A DNA stretch of 64,000 nt from Myxococcales bacterium (GTDB taxonomy: Bacteria; Myxococcota_A; Polyangia; Haliangiales; Haliangiaceae). The notes beneath the pieces are model-generated. The model did no database searches, had not been told where the DNA came from, and saw only the letters and a list, made by a program, of their open reading frames with translations. Of this stretch, positions 37,276 through 48,594 are shown piece after piece (positions within the stretch are counted from its first letter, which is position 1; the number at the start of each line of letters is the position of its first letter). The stretch is from contig JADJGV010000012.1 of assembly GCA_016707895.1 (NCBI GenBank), positions 184,001-248,000 on the forward strand. Reading direction: 5' to 3'. The translations under genes were made by a program, and so were the position numbers.

Positions 37276-37923
37276 TCACGCCGCCTTGCGCAGGCCCCAG
37301 TCCTTGGCGGCGTAGTCGGTCAGCTCGACCTCGAGCTGCCGGCGAGCGCGGAACAGCCGCGACATCACCGTGCCGATCGGCACCGCCAGCGCGTCGGCGA
37401 TGTCCTTGTACCGCTCGCCGCCGAGGTCGGCGCGCTGCACCACCTCCCGGTAGTCCGGGCCGAGCCCGGCCAGCGCGGCGGTCACCTCGTCGGACAGGAG
37501 CTCGGCGGTCAGCGCCTCGGTCGGATCGGCGGCGTGATCCTCGGGGGTGCCGTAGACCGCCATGCGGGTGTCGCCGGGCCGCTCGGTGGCGAACCGCTGG
37601 TGGCGGCGGCGCTTGCGGTAGATGTTGATGAAGCTGTTGGTGAGGATGCGGTAGAGCCACGCGCGGACGTTGGTCCCCTCCTCGAAGCGGCCCCACGCCA
37701 CCATCGCGCGGAGCAGCGTCTCCTGCACCAGATCGCGGGCGTCGTCGGGGTTGCGGGTCAGCCGCAGCGCCGCGGCGTACAGCTCGCCCGACATCGGCAG
37801 GCAGGCCGCCTCGTAGGCGGCGTGGTCGACCCGGCGCAGGGTGCGCGGGGCGGCGGCGGTCTTGCGGCGGAGCGTCGAGTGGGCGGGGACGGTAGGCTCG
37901 GTGGTGGGCTTCGTGCGCGGCAT
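37276..37923 (-). CDS. ECF RNA polymerase sigma factor without adjacent anti-sigma gene
   Basis: 215 residues. Region 2: ELYAAALRLTRNPDDARDLV, ETLLRAMVAWGRFEEGTNVR, AWLYRILTNSFINIYRKRRR. Region 4: LGPDYREVVQRADLGGERYK then DIADALAVPIGTVMSRLFRA. A basic N-terminal extension of about 30 residues precedes region 2. The end DYAAKDWGLRKAA is a common terminus in myxobacterial RpoE-like sigmas. No anti-sigma gene lies on either side. Confidence 0.93.
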   Translation of the reverse strand: MPRTKPTTEPTVPAHSTLRRKTAAAPRTLRRVDHAAYEAACLPMSGELYAAALRLTRNPDDARDLVQETLLRAMVAWGRFEEGTNVRAWLYRILTNSFINIYRKRRRHQRFATERPGDTRMAVYGTPEDHAADPTEALTAELLSDEVTAALAGLGPDYREVVQRADLGGERYKDIADALAVPIGTVMSRLFRARRQLEVELTDYAAKDWGLRKAA

Positions 37924-38065
37924 GCGGCGAAGAAAAGCAACCCCGATGCCACACCCAACCAGCTGACATTACAGGGATTCAGATCGCGTGGCGCCAGGGA
38001 GACACGATCGTGCGTCTCCGCGTGGACGCGCCGACACGGCCGCGCCCCGCCAGCTCCGGCTCCGC

Positions 38066-39568
38066 TCACCGCGAGAGGCGGGCGATCGCCTCGGGGAGAT
38101 CCGACGCGATCACCCCCTGCCCCAGGGTCTCCGCCAGCGCGTCGCCGGCCGCCCCGTGCAGATACGCGCCCAGCGACGCGGCGATCGCCGGCGGCTGCGC
38201 GGCGGCCAGGAGCGCGCCGATCACGCCGGTCAGCACGTCGCCCGAACCCGCCGTGGCCAGCGCCGGCCCGCCGGTCGGGTTGATCGCGATGGCGTCGCCG
38301 GCGCGGCCGTCGCACACCAGCGTGCGCGGGCCCTTGAGCAGCACCACCGCGCGGGTCGCGGCGGCCAGCGCGCGCACCGCGGCCGGGCGATCGGCGTCGA
38401 TCGCGGCGGCGGTGGTGCCGAGCAGCCGCGCCGCCTCGCCGCTGTGCGGGGTGAGCACGACCCGCCCGGCGGCCGCCGCGACCGCGTCGAGCCGACCGAT
38501 CAGGTGCCCCAGCCCGGCGGCGTCGATCACGCACGGCACGCCGGCGGCCAGCGCGTGATCGATCCACGCTCGCCCGCGGGCGTCGCCCGGCATGCCGGGG
38601 CCGATCGCCAGCGCCTGCTTGCCGGCCAGGAGCGCCGCCAGCCCGTCGGCGTCGTCGAGCGCCGCGGTCATGATCGGGTCCGGCGCCGCCAGCTCGCCGC
38701 CGCCGCTCGGCCCGGCCAGCGTCACGAGCCCGGCGCCCGCGCGCAGCCCGGCGATCGCCGCGAGCCGCCCGGCACCGCGGGTGCCGGGCGCGCCGGCCAC
38801 CACCAGCAGGTGGCCGCGCCGGTGCTTGTGGGTCAGCGCGTCGCGCGGCCGCTGCCACGCCGCGACGTCGGCGGCCTCGACCAGCGCGGCCCGCGGCGCC
38901 ATCGCGCTCAGCACCGCCGGCGGCACGCCGATGTCGACCACCACCACCCGGCCGGCGTAGGCGGCGCCGGGCGCGACCGCGATGCCGAGCTTGGGCGCGG
39001 CCATCGTCACGGTGACGTCGGCGCGCACCGCCACGCCGCGGACCTGGCCGGTGTCGGCGTCGAGGCCGCTCGGCACGTCGATCGCGATCTTCCGGCCCGG
39101 CGCGCCGTCGATCGCGGCGATCACCGCCGCCAGCCGGCCCTCGACCGCGCGGGTCACGCCGATGCCGAACAGCGCGTCGACCACCACCGCGGCCCGCGCC
39201 GCCGCGGCGGCGATCAGCGCCGGCCCGTCGTCGCCGCTGGCGTCGACCAGCGCGCCGCCCGACCGCAGGTAGACGCCGAGGTGCACGACCGCGTCGCCGG
39301 TGACCGCGCTCGCCGGCACCGCCAGGAACGCGGTGGCGTCGACGCCGGCCGCGCGCAGCACCCGCGCGACCACCAGGCCGTCGCCGCCGTTGCCGCCGCC
39401 GCCGCACACCACCACCACCGGCCCCGGCCGCGCCGCCAGCGCCCGCTGCACCTCGACCGCCACGCCACGCCCCGCCACCTCCATCATCACGACGCCGGGC
39501 AGGCCGACGTCGGCCATCGTCACCCGATCGAGCGCGCGCGCCTCGGCGGCGGTGACGACCGGCTGCAC
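38066..39568 (-). CDS. nnr: Bifunctional NAD(P)HX epimerase / dehydratase
   Basis: 500 residues. The N-terminal half (about 1-215) is the NnrE epimerase with VVVVCGGGGNGGDGLVVARV and VVVDALFGIGVTR and IDVPSGLDADTG. The C-terminal half (about 225-495) is the ribokinase-fold ADP-dependent dehydratase NnrD with HRRGHLLVVAGAPGTRGAGR, VVLTPHSGEAARLLG and NPTGGPALATAGSGDVLTGV. It repairs hydrated NADH and NADPH in the cytoplasm. It begins one base after the glmM stop and closes the envelope/c-di-AMP gene cluster. Confidence 0.93.
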   Translation of the reverse strand: MQPVVTAAEARALDRVTMADVGLPGVVMMEVAGRGVAVEVQRALAARPGPVVVVCGGGGNGGDGLVVARVLRAAGVDATAFLAVPASAVTGDAVVHLGVYLRSGGALVDASGDDGPALIAAAAARAAVVVDALFGIGVTRAVEGRLAAVIAAIDGAPGRKIAIDVPSGLDADTGQVRGVAVRADVTVTMAAPKLGIAVAPGAAYAGRVVVVDIGVPPAVLSAMAPRAALVEAADVAAWQRPRDALTHKHRRGHLLVVAGAPGTRGAGRLAAIAGLRAGAGLVTLAGPSGGGELAAPDPIMTAALDDADGLAALLAGKQALAIGPGMPGDARGRAWIDHALAAGVPCVIDAAGLGHLIGRLDAVAAAAGRVVLTPHSGEAARLLGTTAAAIDADRPAAVRALAAATRAVVLLKGPRTLVCDGRAGDAIAINPTGGPALATAGSGDVLTGVIGALLAAAQPPAIAASLGAYLHGAAGDALAETLGQGVIASDLPEAIARLSR

Positions 39569-39569
39569 G

Positions 39570-40928
39570 TCAGGCCCGACACGCGAGGACCAGCGCGTCG
39601 GCGATGGCCTGGGCCCGCTCGCGGATCGCGCCCTCGTCGGGGCCCTCGATCATCACCCGGGCCTTGGCCTCGGTGCCGCTGTAGCGCACCAGCACCCGGC
39701 CGTCGTCGCCGAGGTCGCGCTCGACCGCGCGGATCAGCTCGCCGACCGCGGCCAGCTCGTCGAGCGGGCGCTTGCGATCGACCTTGACGTTGACCAGCAC
39801 CTGCGGCGTCCGCTGCATCACCTGCGCCAGCTCCGACAGCGGCCGGCCCTCACGCACCATCACCGCCAGCACCCGCAGCGCGGCGATGATGCCGTCGCCG
39901 GTGGTGGCGTGGTCGAGGAAGACGAGGTGGCCCGACTGCTCGCCGCCGAGGTTGTAGCCGTGCTTGCGCATCTCCTCGACGACGTAGCGATCGCCGACCT
40001 GGGTGCGCACGACCTTGCCGCCGGCGGTCTTGATCGCCCGCTCGAGGCCGAGGTTCGACATCACGGTGGTGACCAGCGTGCCCTTGGCCAGCCGGCCCTC
40101 GCCCAGCATCCGGGTCGCGCACAGCGCCATCACCGCGTCGCCGTCGACCACCTCGCCGCGCTCGTCGCACAGCACCAGCCGGTCGGCATCGCCGTCGAGC
40201 GCGATGCCGACGTGGGCGCCGTGCTGCCGCACCGCCGCGCACATCGCCTCGGGGCTGAGCGCGCCGGCGTGGTCGTTGATGTTCTTGCCGTTGGGCGCGC
40301 AGTTGATCGCGATGACCTTGGCGCCCAGCTCCTCGAACACCGCCGGCCCGACCCGGTAGCCCGCGCCGTGGGCGCCGTCGACGACGATCGTCAGGCCGTC
40401 GAGGGTCAGGTCGGCCGGGAAGGTGTTCTTGCAGAACACCACGTAGCGGCCGCGCGAGTCCTCGATCTTGCGGCTGTAGCCGACGTCGCCCGAGCTGGCG
40501 CGCTGGCCCTCGAGCCCGGGCGACTCCATCAGCGCCTCGATCTCGGCCTCGACGGTGTCCGGCAGCTTGAAGCCGTCGCGGGCGAACAGCTTGATGCCGT
40601 TGTCCTCGAACGGGTTGTGCGACGCGCTGATCACCACGCCGGCGTCGCAGCGCATCGAGCTGGTGATGAACGCGATGCCCGGCGTCGGCAGCGGGCCGGT
40701 GACCCAGACGTCGGCGCCCATCGACACGATGCCCGACGCCAGCGCGGTCTCGAACATGTAGCCCGACAGCCGGGTGTCCTTGCCGATCACGATCCGGGTG
40801 TGGCGCCCGGGTTGCCGCAGCCGCGCCGCCACCGCCATGCCCAGCCGCATCACGGTCGCGCCGGTCATCGGCTCGAGGTTGGCGACCCCACGGACGCCGT
40901 CGGTTCCAAACAGCCTGCGCTCAGCCAT
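39570..40928 (-). CDS. glmM: Phosphoglucosamine mutase
   Basis: 452 residues, full length for the family. It starts MAERRLFGTDGVRGVAN, has the phosphoserine loop VVISASHNPFEDNGIK, the metal-binding loop ALDGDADRLVL, the sugar-specificity loop GGEQSGHLVF and the phosphate-binding RYSGTEAKARVM. It converts glucosamine-6-phosphate to glucosamine-1-phosphate for peptidoglycan precursor synthesis. In many bacteria glmM lies beside cdaA-cdaR, and GlmM can inhibit CdaA. That order is kept here, although a 233-base gap separates it from cdaR. AAGGA precedes the ATG. Confidence 0.96.
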   Translation of the reverse strand: MAERRLFGTDGVRGVANLEPMTGATVMRLGMAVAARLRQPGRHTRIVIGKDTRLSGYMFETALASGIVSMGADVWVTGPLPTPGIAFITSSMRCDAGVVISASHNPFEDNGIKLFARDGFKLPDTVEAEIEALMESPGLEGQRASSGDVGYSRKIEDSRGRYVVFCKNTFPADLTLDGLTIVVDGAHGAGYRVGPAVFEELGAKVIAINCAPNGKNINDHAGALSPEAMCAAVRQHGAHVGIALDGDADRLVLCDERGEVVDGDAVMALCATRMLGEGRLAKGTLVTTVMSNLGLERAIKTAGGKVVRTQVGDRYVVEEMRKHGYNLGGEQSGHLVFLDHATTGDGIIAALRVLAVMVREGRPLSELAQVMQRTPQVLVNVKVDRKRPLDELAAVGELIRAVERDLGDDGRVLVRYSGTEAKARVMIEGPDEGAIRERAQAIADALVLACRA

Positions 40929-41161
40929 GTCCTTGGGTAACACGGCCCGGACGGGGCGCGCGAGCGAGGGCCCCGCGAAAGCCCGGCCGGCGGTCACCGC
41001 CTGTGAGTCCTTCGGTTGAGCACCGGTCGACGCGCCTGGAGTCTCGCGTCGCGGGGGGAGGCTCGTCGGGGGCATCCGACGTCCCCGGCGAACATCTGTG
41101 ATTCGTGCGGAACCGTGAACCACCTGCCTCCACCTGGGCTCGGCGACGAGCCCCCTGGAAG

Positions 41162-42103
41162 TCAGCGCTTGCCGACCCGGACCTCGGTGGGCCGCACCAC
41201 CACCTGCACGCCCGACGGCACGCCGTCGACCGCGACCTCGGCCACCGCGCCCACCGCGGGCCGGCTGGCGAGCCGCGCGGTCGGGTGGACGCCGCTGGCC
41301 AGCAGCCGATCGATCGCGTCCTTGGGCCCGGTCAGCTCGACCTCGACGGTCGCCGGGCTCAGCGTGATCTTGGTCGGGTCGATGCCATCGCCGGCGGCCA
41401 CCACCCGGGCCTGGCCGGTCCACCGGCCGGTGATCGGCACGTCGACGGTGACGGTGCCCTTCCACTCGACCTCGACCCAGGTCGGCGGGATCAGCGTGGC
41501 CTCGGTCTGGAACGTCCGGCTGCGACCGTCGACCGGCAGGTCCTGGGTGTGGACCTGGCTCATCGCGGCGATCACACCCTCGGGGCCGCGCACCTTGACC
41601 CGGCGCGGCTCGACCCGGATCTCGCCGGCCACCACCGCGTAGCCCAGCTCGGGCTGGCCGATCAGCACCGGCGCCACGTCGACCTCGCGCTCGATCCGGT
41701 TCTCGAACGCCACCACCACCGCGGCCGGCGTCACCGAGGTCACCTCGAGGCCGTCGGGGACGTCGATCAGGTCGGCGGTGATCGGGACCTCGCCGCCGCG
41801 CACCTTGGTGACGTCGAGCGTGATCCGATCGAGCTCGCGCTCGTCGAAGCGCTTGATCCGCCGCCACGGCCCCTTGATCGTCACCTTGACCTCGTCGATG
41901 CGCTCGCTGACCAGCACCTTGCCCTCGGGCAACGCGTAGGCCACGCCGACCCGGGCGGTGATCTCGCGCGGCTCGTCAGAGCCGACCAGCAAGAACACCG
42001 TCGCGGTCAGCAGCGCCGCCAGCACCTTGACCCCGAGGTGCTCGACGAAGATGGCCTTGAGCAGGCCGGGCCGGGCCGGCTCGCGAGCGCCGGCCGGGGT
42101 CAC
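41162..42103 (-). CDS. cdaR: YbbR-domain protein, c-di-AMP cyclase regulator
   Basis: 313 residues from a GTG overlapping the cdaA stop. One N-terminal transmembrane helix (LGVKVLAALLTATVFLLVG) is followed by three YbbR-type repeats. Each has a strand pair like VRVEP-x-V-K-V-x-G-P, for example IRVEPRRVKVRGPEGVIAAM and TLSPATVEVELTGPKDAIDR. CdaR binds CdaA at the membrane and tunes c-di-AMP output. The gene order cdaA-cdaR-glmM supports the name. Confidence 0.92.
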   Translation of the reverse strand: MTPAGAREPARPGLLKAIFVEHLGVKVLAALLTATVFLLVGSDEPREITARVGVAYALPEGKVLVSERIDEVKVTIKGPWRRIKRFDERELDRITLDVTKVRGGEVPITADLIDVPDGLEVTSVTPAAVVVAFENRIEREVDVAPVLIGQPELGYAVVAGEIRVEPRRVKVRGPEGVIAAMSQVHTQDLPVDGRSRTFQTEATLIPPTWVEVEWKGTVTVDVPITGRWTGQARVVAAGDGIDPTKITLSPATVEVELTGPKDAIDRLLASGVHPTARLASRPAVGAVAEVAVDGVPSGVQVVVRPTEVRVGKR

Positions 42104-42966
42104 GGGCCCTCCGTCGCGCGCTCGCGGGATCCCAGGGACGCCACCGCCGACCCGATCTCGGCCGCCGCCTCGGCCTCGCGGGCGCCGCCGCCGAACAGGT
42201 CGTGCAGCGCCCGGCGCAGGGTCTGGGCGTCGAGGTCGGCGGCCAGGTGGCCGCGGTAGCACACCGAAACCTGGCCGCGCTCCTCGGACACCACCACCGC
42301 CACCGCGTCGGTGTCCTCGGTGATGCCCAGCGCCGCGCGGTGACGGGTGCCGAGCTCGGGGCCCAACCCGGTGGCCTTCGACAGCGGCAACAGCGCCCGG
42401 GCCAGCTCGATGCGGCGGCTCTTGCCGATGACCACCGCGCCGTCGTGCAGCTCGTTGTCGGCGGTCGGCACGAACAGCGTCACCAGCAGCTGCCGGCTCA
42501 GCCGGGCGTCGAGGCGGGTGGCGTCCTCGACGAACGTCGCGACGTCGGCGTCGCCCTCGACCACGATGATCGCGCCGCGCCGGGCCCGCGCCAGCTGCGC
42601 CACCGCGGCGGCGACCTCGTCGATCAGCTCGCCGGCGTCGCCCGACCGCGCCCGCGGCAGCACGCCCTGGCCGAGCCGGCCCAGCGCCCGGCGGATGTCG
42701 GCCTGGAACACGACGATCACGATCAGGATCAGGTAGTTGATGACGTTGTCGAGCAGCCACGACACGGCGGTCAGCTCGAGGCGGCGCGCGGCGTAGAAGC
42801 CGGCGCCGACCAGCACGATGCCGACCACCATCTGCGCGGCGCGGGTGCCGCGGATCGTCAGCAGCGCGCGGTAGATCAGGTAGTAGACCAGGATCAGATC
42901 GACCGCGGTCACCCACGCCGGGCGCGAGCCGAGGCGGTCGAGGATCGAGGACACGGGGCCGGGCAT
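42100..42966 (-). CDS. cdaA: Diadenylate cyclase (membrane type)
   Basis: 288 residues. Three N-terminal transmembrane helices (AWVTAVDLILVYYLIYRALL, AAQMVVGIVLVGAGFYAARR, NYLILIVIVVFQADIRRALG) precede the DAC domain. The two catalytic motifs are present: DGA in ELHDGAVVIGKS and RHR in LGTRHRAALGITE. The enzyme makes c-di-AMP from two ATP. A C-terminal tail of about 25 residues is Ala/Glu-rich. It is followed by cdaR with a GTGA overlap and preceded by folP, 41 bases upstream. Confidence 0.95.
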   Translation of the reverse strand: MPGPVSSILDRLGSRPAWVTAVDLILVYYLIYRALLTIRGTRAAQMVVGIVLVGAGFYAARRLELTAVSWLLDNVINYLILIVIVVFQADIRRALGRLGQGVLPRARSGDAGELIDEVAAAVAQLARARRGAIIVVEGDADVATFVEDATRLDARLSRQLLVTLFVPTADNELHDGAVVIGKSRRIELARALLPLSKATGLGPELGTRHRAALGITEDTDAVAVVVSEERGQVSVCYRGHLAADLDAQTLRRALHDLFGGGAREAEAAAEIGSAVASLGSRERATEGP

Positions 42967-43007
42967 GGCGGATCGAGCCGCGCGGCGCGCGGTGCTCCTG
43001 TTTCGGC

Positions 43008-43955
43008 TTACACGGGCCCGCGCGCCGAGGCAACGAAACTCGGCGCGGCGGCGACGAAGATCGTCAGCGCCGCGCGCAGCCGCGCGACGTCGTGGACCCG
43101 CAGCGCGTGGGCGCCGGCGGCCACCGCCGCGAGGCAGGCCCCGACGGTGGCGGCGTCGAGCGCGGCCCGGTGCGCGGCCGGATCGGCGGGCGCCCCGCCA
43201 GGCGGCGTGGCCAGGCCCAGCAGCCGCGCCAGGAACCGCTTGCGCGACGGGCCGACCAGGATCGGCCGCCCCACCGCGGCCGCCAGCGCGCCGGCGTGGG
43301 TCAGGAGCGCGAGGTTGCCGGCCGGGTCGCTGCCCTTGCCGACGCCCAGCCCGGGGTCGATGAACGTGCGGTTGACCAGGCTGGCCGGCAGCCGGCTCAC
43401 GCGCTCGCCGAGGTCGTCGCGCACCGCGGTCCACGGCAGCGGCGCCTCGGCGGCGAACACCTCGGCCAGCGAGCGGCCGCGCAGGTGGCCGAGCACGTAC
43501 CCGACGCCGGCGTCGTCGGTGACCGCGACGATGTCGGGGTCGAACAGCCCGCCCGAGACGTCGTTGACCAGGTCGGCGCCGGCGGCGATCGCGGCCCGGG
43601 CCACCGCGGCCTTGGTGGTGTCGACCGAGATCAGCGCGCCGGTGGTGGCGGCCAGGCCGGCGATCACCGGCAGCACGCGGGCCAGCTCGACCTCGGCCGA
43701 CACCGGCGCGGCCCGCGGGTTGGTGGCCTCGCCCCCGACGTCGAGGATGTCGGCGCCGGCGGCCCACAGCGCCTGGCCGTGGGCGATCGCCGCGGCGGCG
43801 TCGGCGAGCTGGCCGCCGTCGGAGAACGAGTCGGGCGTGACGTTGACGACGCCCATCACCAGCGGCGCCGAGGACGAACCGGGGGCCGCGAGCGGCACCA
43901 GCCGCGCCGCGCACGGGTTGCCGCGGGCGCGGATCGCGAACGGCGGCAGCGTCAT
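43008..43955 (-). CDS. folP: Dihydropteroate synthase with altered substrate loop
   Basis: 315 residues starting with an ATGA overlap to the kinase gene. The TIM barrel motifs are VMGVVNVTPDSFSDGG, ISVDTTKAAVARAAIAAGAD, VNDVSGG and ILVGPSRKRFL. The loop usually written DVGGESTRPGA reads DVGGEATNPRA, changing three residues next to the p-aminobenzoate site that sulfonamides also occupy. A 30-residue N-terminal extension precedes the barrel. It makes 7,8-dihydropteroate in folate synthesis. Its position after ftsH is conserved in many bacteria, though here a kinase gene lies between. Confidence 0.93.
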   Translation of the reverse strand: MTLPPFAIRARGNPCAARLVPLAAPGSSSAPLVMGVVNVTPDSFSDGGQLADAAAAIAHGQALWAAGADILDVGGEATNPRAAPVSAEVELARVLPVIAGLAATTGALISVDTTKAAVARAAIAAGADLVNDVSGGLFDPDIVAVTDDAGVGYVLGHLRGRSLAEVFAAEAPLPWTAVRDDLGERVSRLPASLVNRTFIDPGLGVGKGSDPAGNLALLTHAGALAAAVGRPILVGPSRKRFLARLLGLATPPGGAPADPAAHRAALDAATVGACLAAVAAGAHALRVHDVARLRAALTIFVAAAPSFVASARGPV

Positions 43956-46561
43956 CGCCCGCCCCCCACCTGGGCCAGGGCCGCGCGGATGGCGTCGACG
44001 CCCGGCCGGGCCGCGGGGTCGGCCGTGGCCAGCCCCAGCGCGCGGGTCAGCGCGGCGCGCGCGGCGGGCGCGTCGCCCCGGGCCGCCGCGACGCGGCCGG
44101 CGATCACCAGCGGGCCCACCACCGCGACCGGATCCTCGAGCCCGTCCCACAGCTCGATCGCCCGCGCCGCGGCGCTGCCCGCGCGCGCCAGATCGCCCTG
44201 GTCCAGCGCCAGCGCGCTCAGCTGGCTGTGGGCCAGCGCGGCGTCGCCCTCGTGGCCGGCCCCCGCCGACGCCGCGACCGCCTGCTCGAGCGCCGCCCGC
44301 GCGCGGTCGAGGTGGCCCAGGCTGACCTCGGCCGCGGCCACCGTGCCGAGCACGTACGGCAGCCGATAGTCGGCGGGCCCGAACCACGCCTGGTAGATCG
44401 CGATGGCGCGCTGGGCGGTCGCGATCGCCGCCGCCGGCTGGCCCTGCTGCTGCTCGACGAAGGCGCGCAGCGCGAGGTAGCGCGCGACGTTGGCGTGGTC
44501 GGGGCCGTCCTCGGCCTCGGCGAGCCCGATCGCCTCCTGCAGGATCGGCCGACCCTCGTCGAGCTGGCCGGCGCCGATCAGCGCGCTGGCCAGGTTGTAG
44601 TGATCGCGGGCCGGCGAGCCGATCGCGCGGCCGCCGTCGACCGCCGCCACCAGCTCGCGCATCGCCGCGATCGCGTCGGCGTGGCGGCCCGCCGCCTGGG
44701 CCACGAACGCGGTGGTCGACAGCACCTTGCGGGTCTCGGCTGGCGGGCGCCCCAGCCGCTCCCAGAGCGCGCGGCCCAGCGCCAGCATCCGCGCGGCCTC
44801 GTCGGCGTGCGCCAGCGCGCCCAGCGACCACGCGGCGTCGAGCAGGTTGCGCAGCGCGACCCGATCGCTGCCGCCGGCCAGCGCCAGCTCGGTGGCCTCG
44901 GCGTACAGCGGCACGGCCTCGGCGGCGCGCCCGCTGTCGAACATCACGTTGGCCTGGCTGGCCAGCGCCTCGGCGATCTGCGGCTTCCACCCGCCGGCCC
45001 GGGCCGCCGCCAGCGCCTGGGTCGCCAGCGCGTCGTCGCCCGGCTTCATGTCCTCGACGGTGGCGGCCTGCGCCGCGGCCACCAGCCGGGTGGCCTCGCC
45101 GACCTTGGCCCGCAGGGCCGGATCGGTCGGCATCGGCTCGGCCGCGGCCAGCCCGGCGACGTCGGCGCACACGTCCAGCCCGGGCAGCCCGTCGAGCGCC
45201 GCCGGCGCGCGCAGCCCGGCCGCCGGCCCGCCGCGCTCGATCGCGTCGAGGGTCGCGCCCAGCGTCACCCGCGCCCGGTCGAGGCACGCCATCCGGCGGT
45301 CGAGCAGATCGTCGCTCTGCGAGCGCGCCACCCGGGTCGCGCGGCAGGCGTCGCGGTGACCGATCACCCAGGCCCGGCCGTAGGCCGCGACCCGGCGCTC
45401 GACGCCGGGCCACGCCCGCGCGCCGACCGCGGTCGCCAGCCGCGCCGCCCGGGCCGGCGACCAGGTCGGCGCCAGCGCCGCCTCGGCGTCGGTGCACGGA
45501 TCGGGCGTCGACCGCGCGCGCAAGGTCAGCGGCACCGCGATCGCCGCCGCCAGCGCCGCGCCGCCCAGCGCCAGGCCCACCCGCTGCCGCCGCACCCGCG
45601 GGTCGTGGCGCAGCGCCGCGAGCAGCGGCGCCATCGCCGGCCAGCGATCGTCGCGGCGCGGGGCCAGCGCCCGGCGCAGCGCCTCGGTGACGTGGCGCGG
45701 CACTCGCCGCCCCTCGCCCACCGCCGGCGGCGTCGACGCGATCGCGGCGCGCAGCTCGGCCACCGTCGCGCCGGCGAACGGGCGCCGCCCGTGCAGCGCC
45801 TCCCACAGCGCCACCGCGAACGCGAACTGATCGGCGCGCGCGTCGACCGCCTCGCCGGCCAGCTGCTCGGGCGGCATGTAGCCGAGCGTGCCGACCACCG
45901 CCCCGGTCTTGGTCGCGACCACCTCGCCGCTGGTCGCGCCCTCGTCGTCGCCGTCGCCCGCGGCGATGGCCCGGGCCAGGCCGAAGTCGGCGACCCGCGG
46001 CCGGCCGTCGTCGCCGACCACGACGTTGTCGGGCTTGACGTCGCGGTGGACCATGCCGGTCGAGTGCGCCGCCGCCAGGCCGTCGCCCGCCGCGGCGTAC
46101 AGCGCGACGATCTCGCGCCAGGTGCGCGGCCGCTCGCCGACCCACGATCGCGCGGTGCCGCCGCCGACGTACTCCATCGCCAGGTAGATCCGCCCGGCGT
46201 GCTGCCCGACCTGGTGCACGACGACGACGTTGGGATGCGACAGCTGCGCCAGCGCCGCCGCCTCGCCCTGGATCCGGGCCAGCGCCGACGACGACCGCGC
46301 GGCGCCCAGCTTGATCGCCACCGCGCGCTCGAGCCGCAGGTCGCGCGCCAGGTAGACCACGCCCATGCCGCCCGCGCCGACCGCCCGGTCGATGCGGTAC
46401 TGGCCGTCGATCACCGTGCCCGCGGCCAGCGGCGCGCCGGCGCCGGTCGCCGCCACCTCGTGCAGCAACGACGCCATCGAGCCGACGTCGCCGCCCAGCT
46501 GCGCGGTCGGCGCCGTGGTCTCGACCGGCGGCTCGTCGTCGTCTGACGGGTGCGCGCTCAC
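43952..46561 (-). CDS. Ser/Thr kinase with C-terminal TPR-like repeats
   Basis: 869 residues from a GTG. Kinase domain about 55-315: GAGGMGVVYLA, AIKLG, HRDVKPDNVV, DFGLAR, GTLGYMPPEQ. One transmembrane helix (VGLALGGAALAAAIAVPLTL) is followed by a helical region of about 520 residues containing TPR-like repeats (ARDHYNLASALIGAGQLDEG, VLGTVAAAEVSLGHLDRARA). This is a common myxobacterial kinase plan. It lies between ftsH (35 bases upstream) and folP (ATGA overlap), so it appears to be co-transcribed with the c-di-AMP and envelope genes. Confidence 0.92.
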   Translation of the reverse strand: MSAHPSDDDEPPVETTAPTAQLGGDVGSMASLLHEVAATGAGAPLAAGTVIDGQYRIDRAVGAGGMGVVYLARDLRLERAVAIKLGAARSSSALARIQGEAAALAQLSHPNVVVVHQVGQHAGRIYLAMEYVGGGTARSWVGERPRTWREIVALYAAAGDGLAAAHSTGMVHRDVKPDNVVVGDDGRPRVADFGLARAIAAGDGDDEGATSGEVVATKTGAVVGTLGYMPPEQLAGEAVDARADQFAFAVALWEALHGRRPFAGATVAELRAAIASTPPAVGEGRRVPRHVTEALRRALAPRRDDRWPAMAPLLAALRHDPRVRRQRVGLALGGAALAAAIAVPLTLRARSTPDPCTDAEAALAPTWSPARAARLATAVGARAWPGVERRVAAYGRAWVIGHRDACRATRVARSQSDDLLDRRMACLDRARVTLGATLDAIERGGPAAGLRAPAALDGLPGLDVCADVAGLAAAEPMPTDPALRAKVGEATRLVAAAQAATVEDMKPGDDALATQALAAARAGGWKPQIAEALASQANVMFDSGRAAEAVPLYAEATELALAGGSDRVALRNLLDAAWSLGALAHADEAARMLALGRALWERLGRPPAETRKVLSTTAFVAQAAGRHADAIAAMRELVAAVDGGRAIGSPARDHYNLASALIGAGQLDEGRPILQEAIGLAEAEDGPDHANVARYLALRAFVEQQQGQPAAAIATAQRAIAIYQAWFGPADYRLPYVLGTVAAAEVSLGHLDRARAALEQAVAASAGAGHEGDAALAHSQLSALALDQGDLARAGSAAARAIELWDGLEDPVAVVGPLVIAGRVAAARGDAPAARAALTRALGLATADPAARPGVDAIRAALAQVGGGR

Positions 46562-46596
46562 GGGACAGGCCCGCTCAGGTCTCGGCCCCGCTCAGC

Positions 46597-48555
<1,959 letters not shown>

Positions 48556-48594
48556 GGGACGAACCGCCTTGGCGTCGGGAGGACGCTCCGGCCG

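Noticed and set aside
40929..41161. A small gene in the glmM-cdaR gap
   Set aside because: The 70-codon minus-strand frame there has no start context or recognisable features. The gap probably holds a promoter or nothing.
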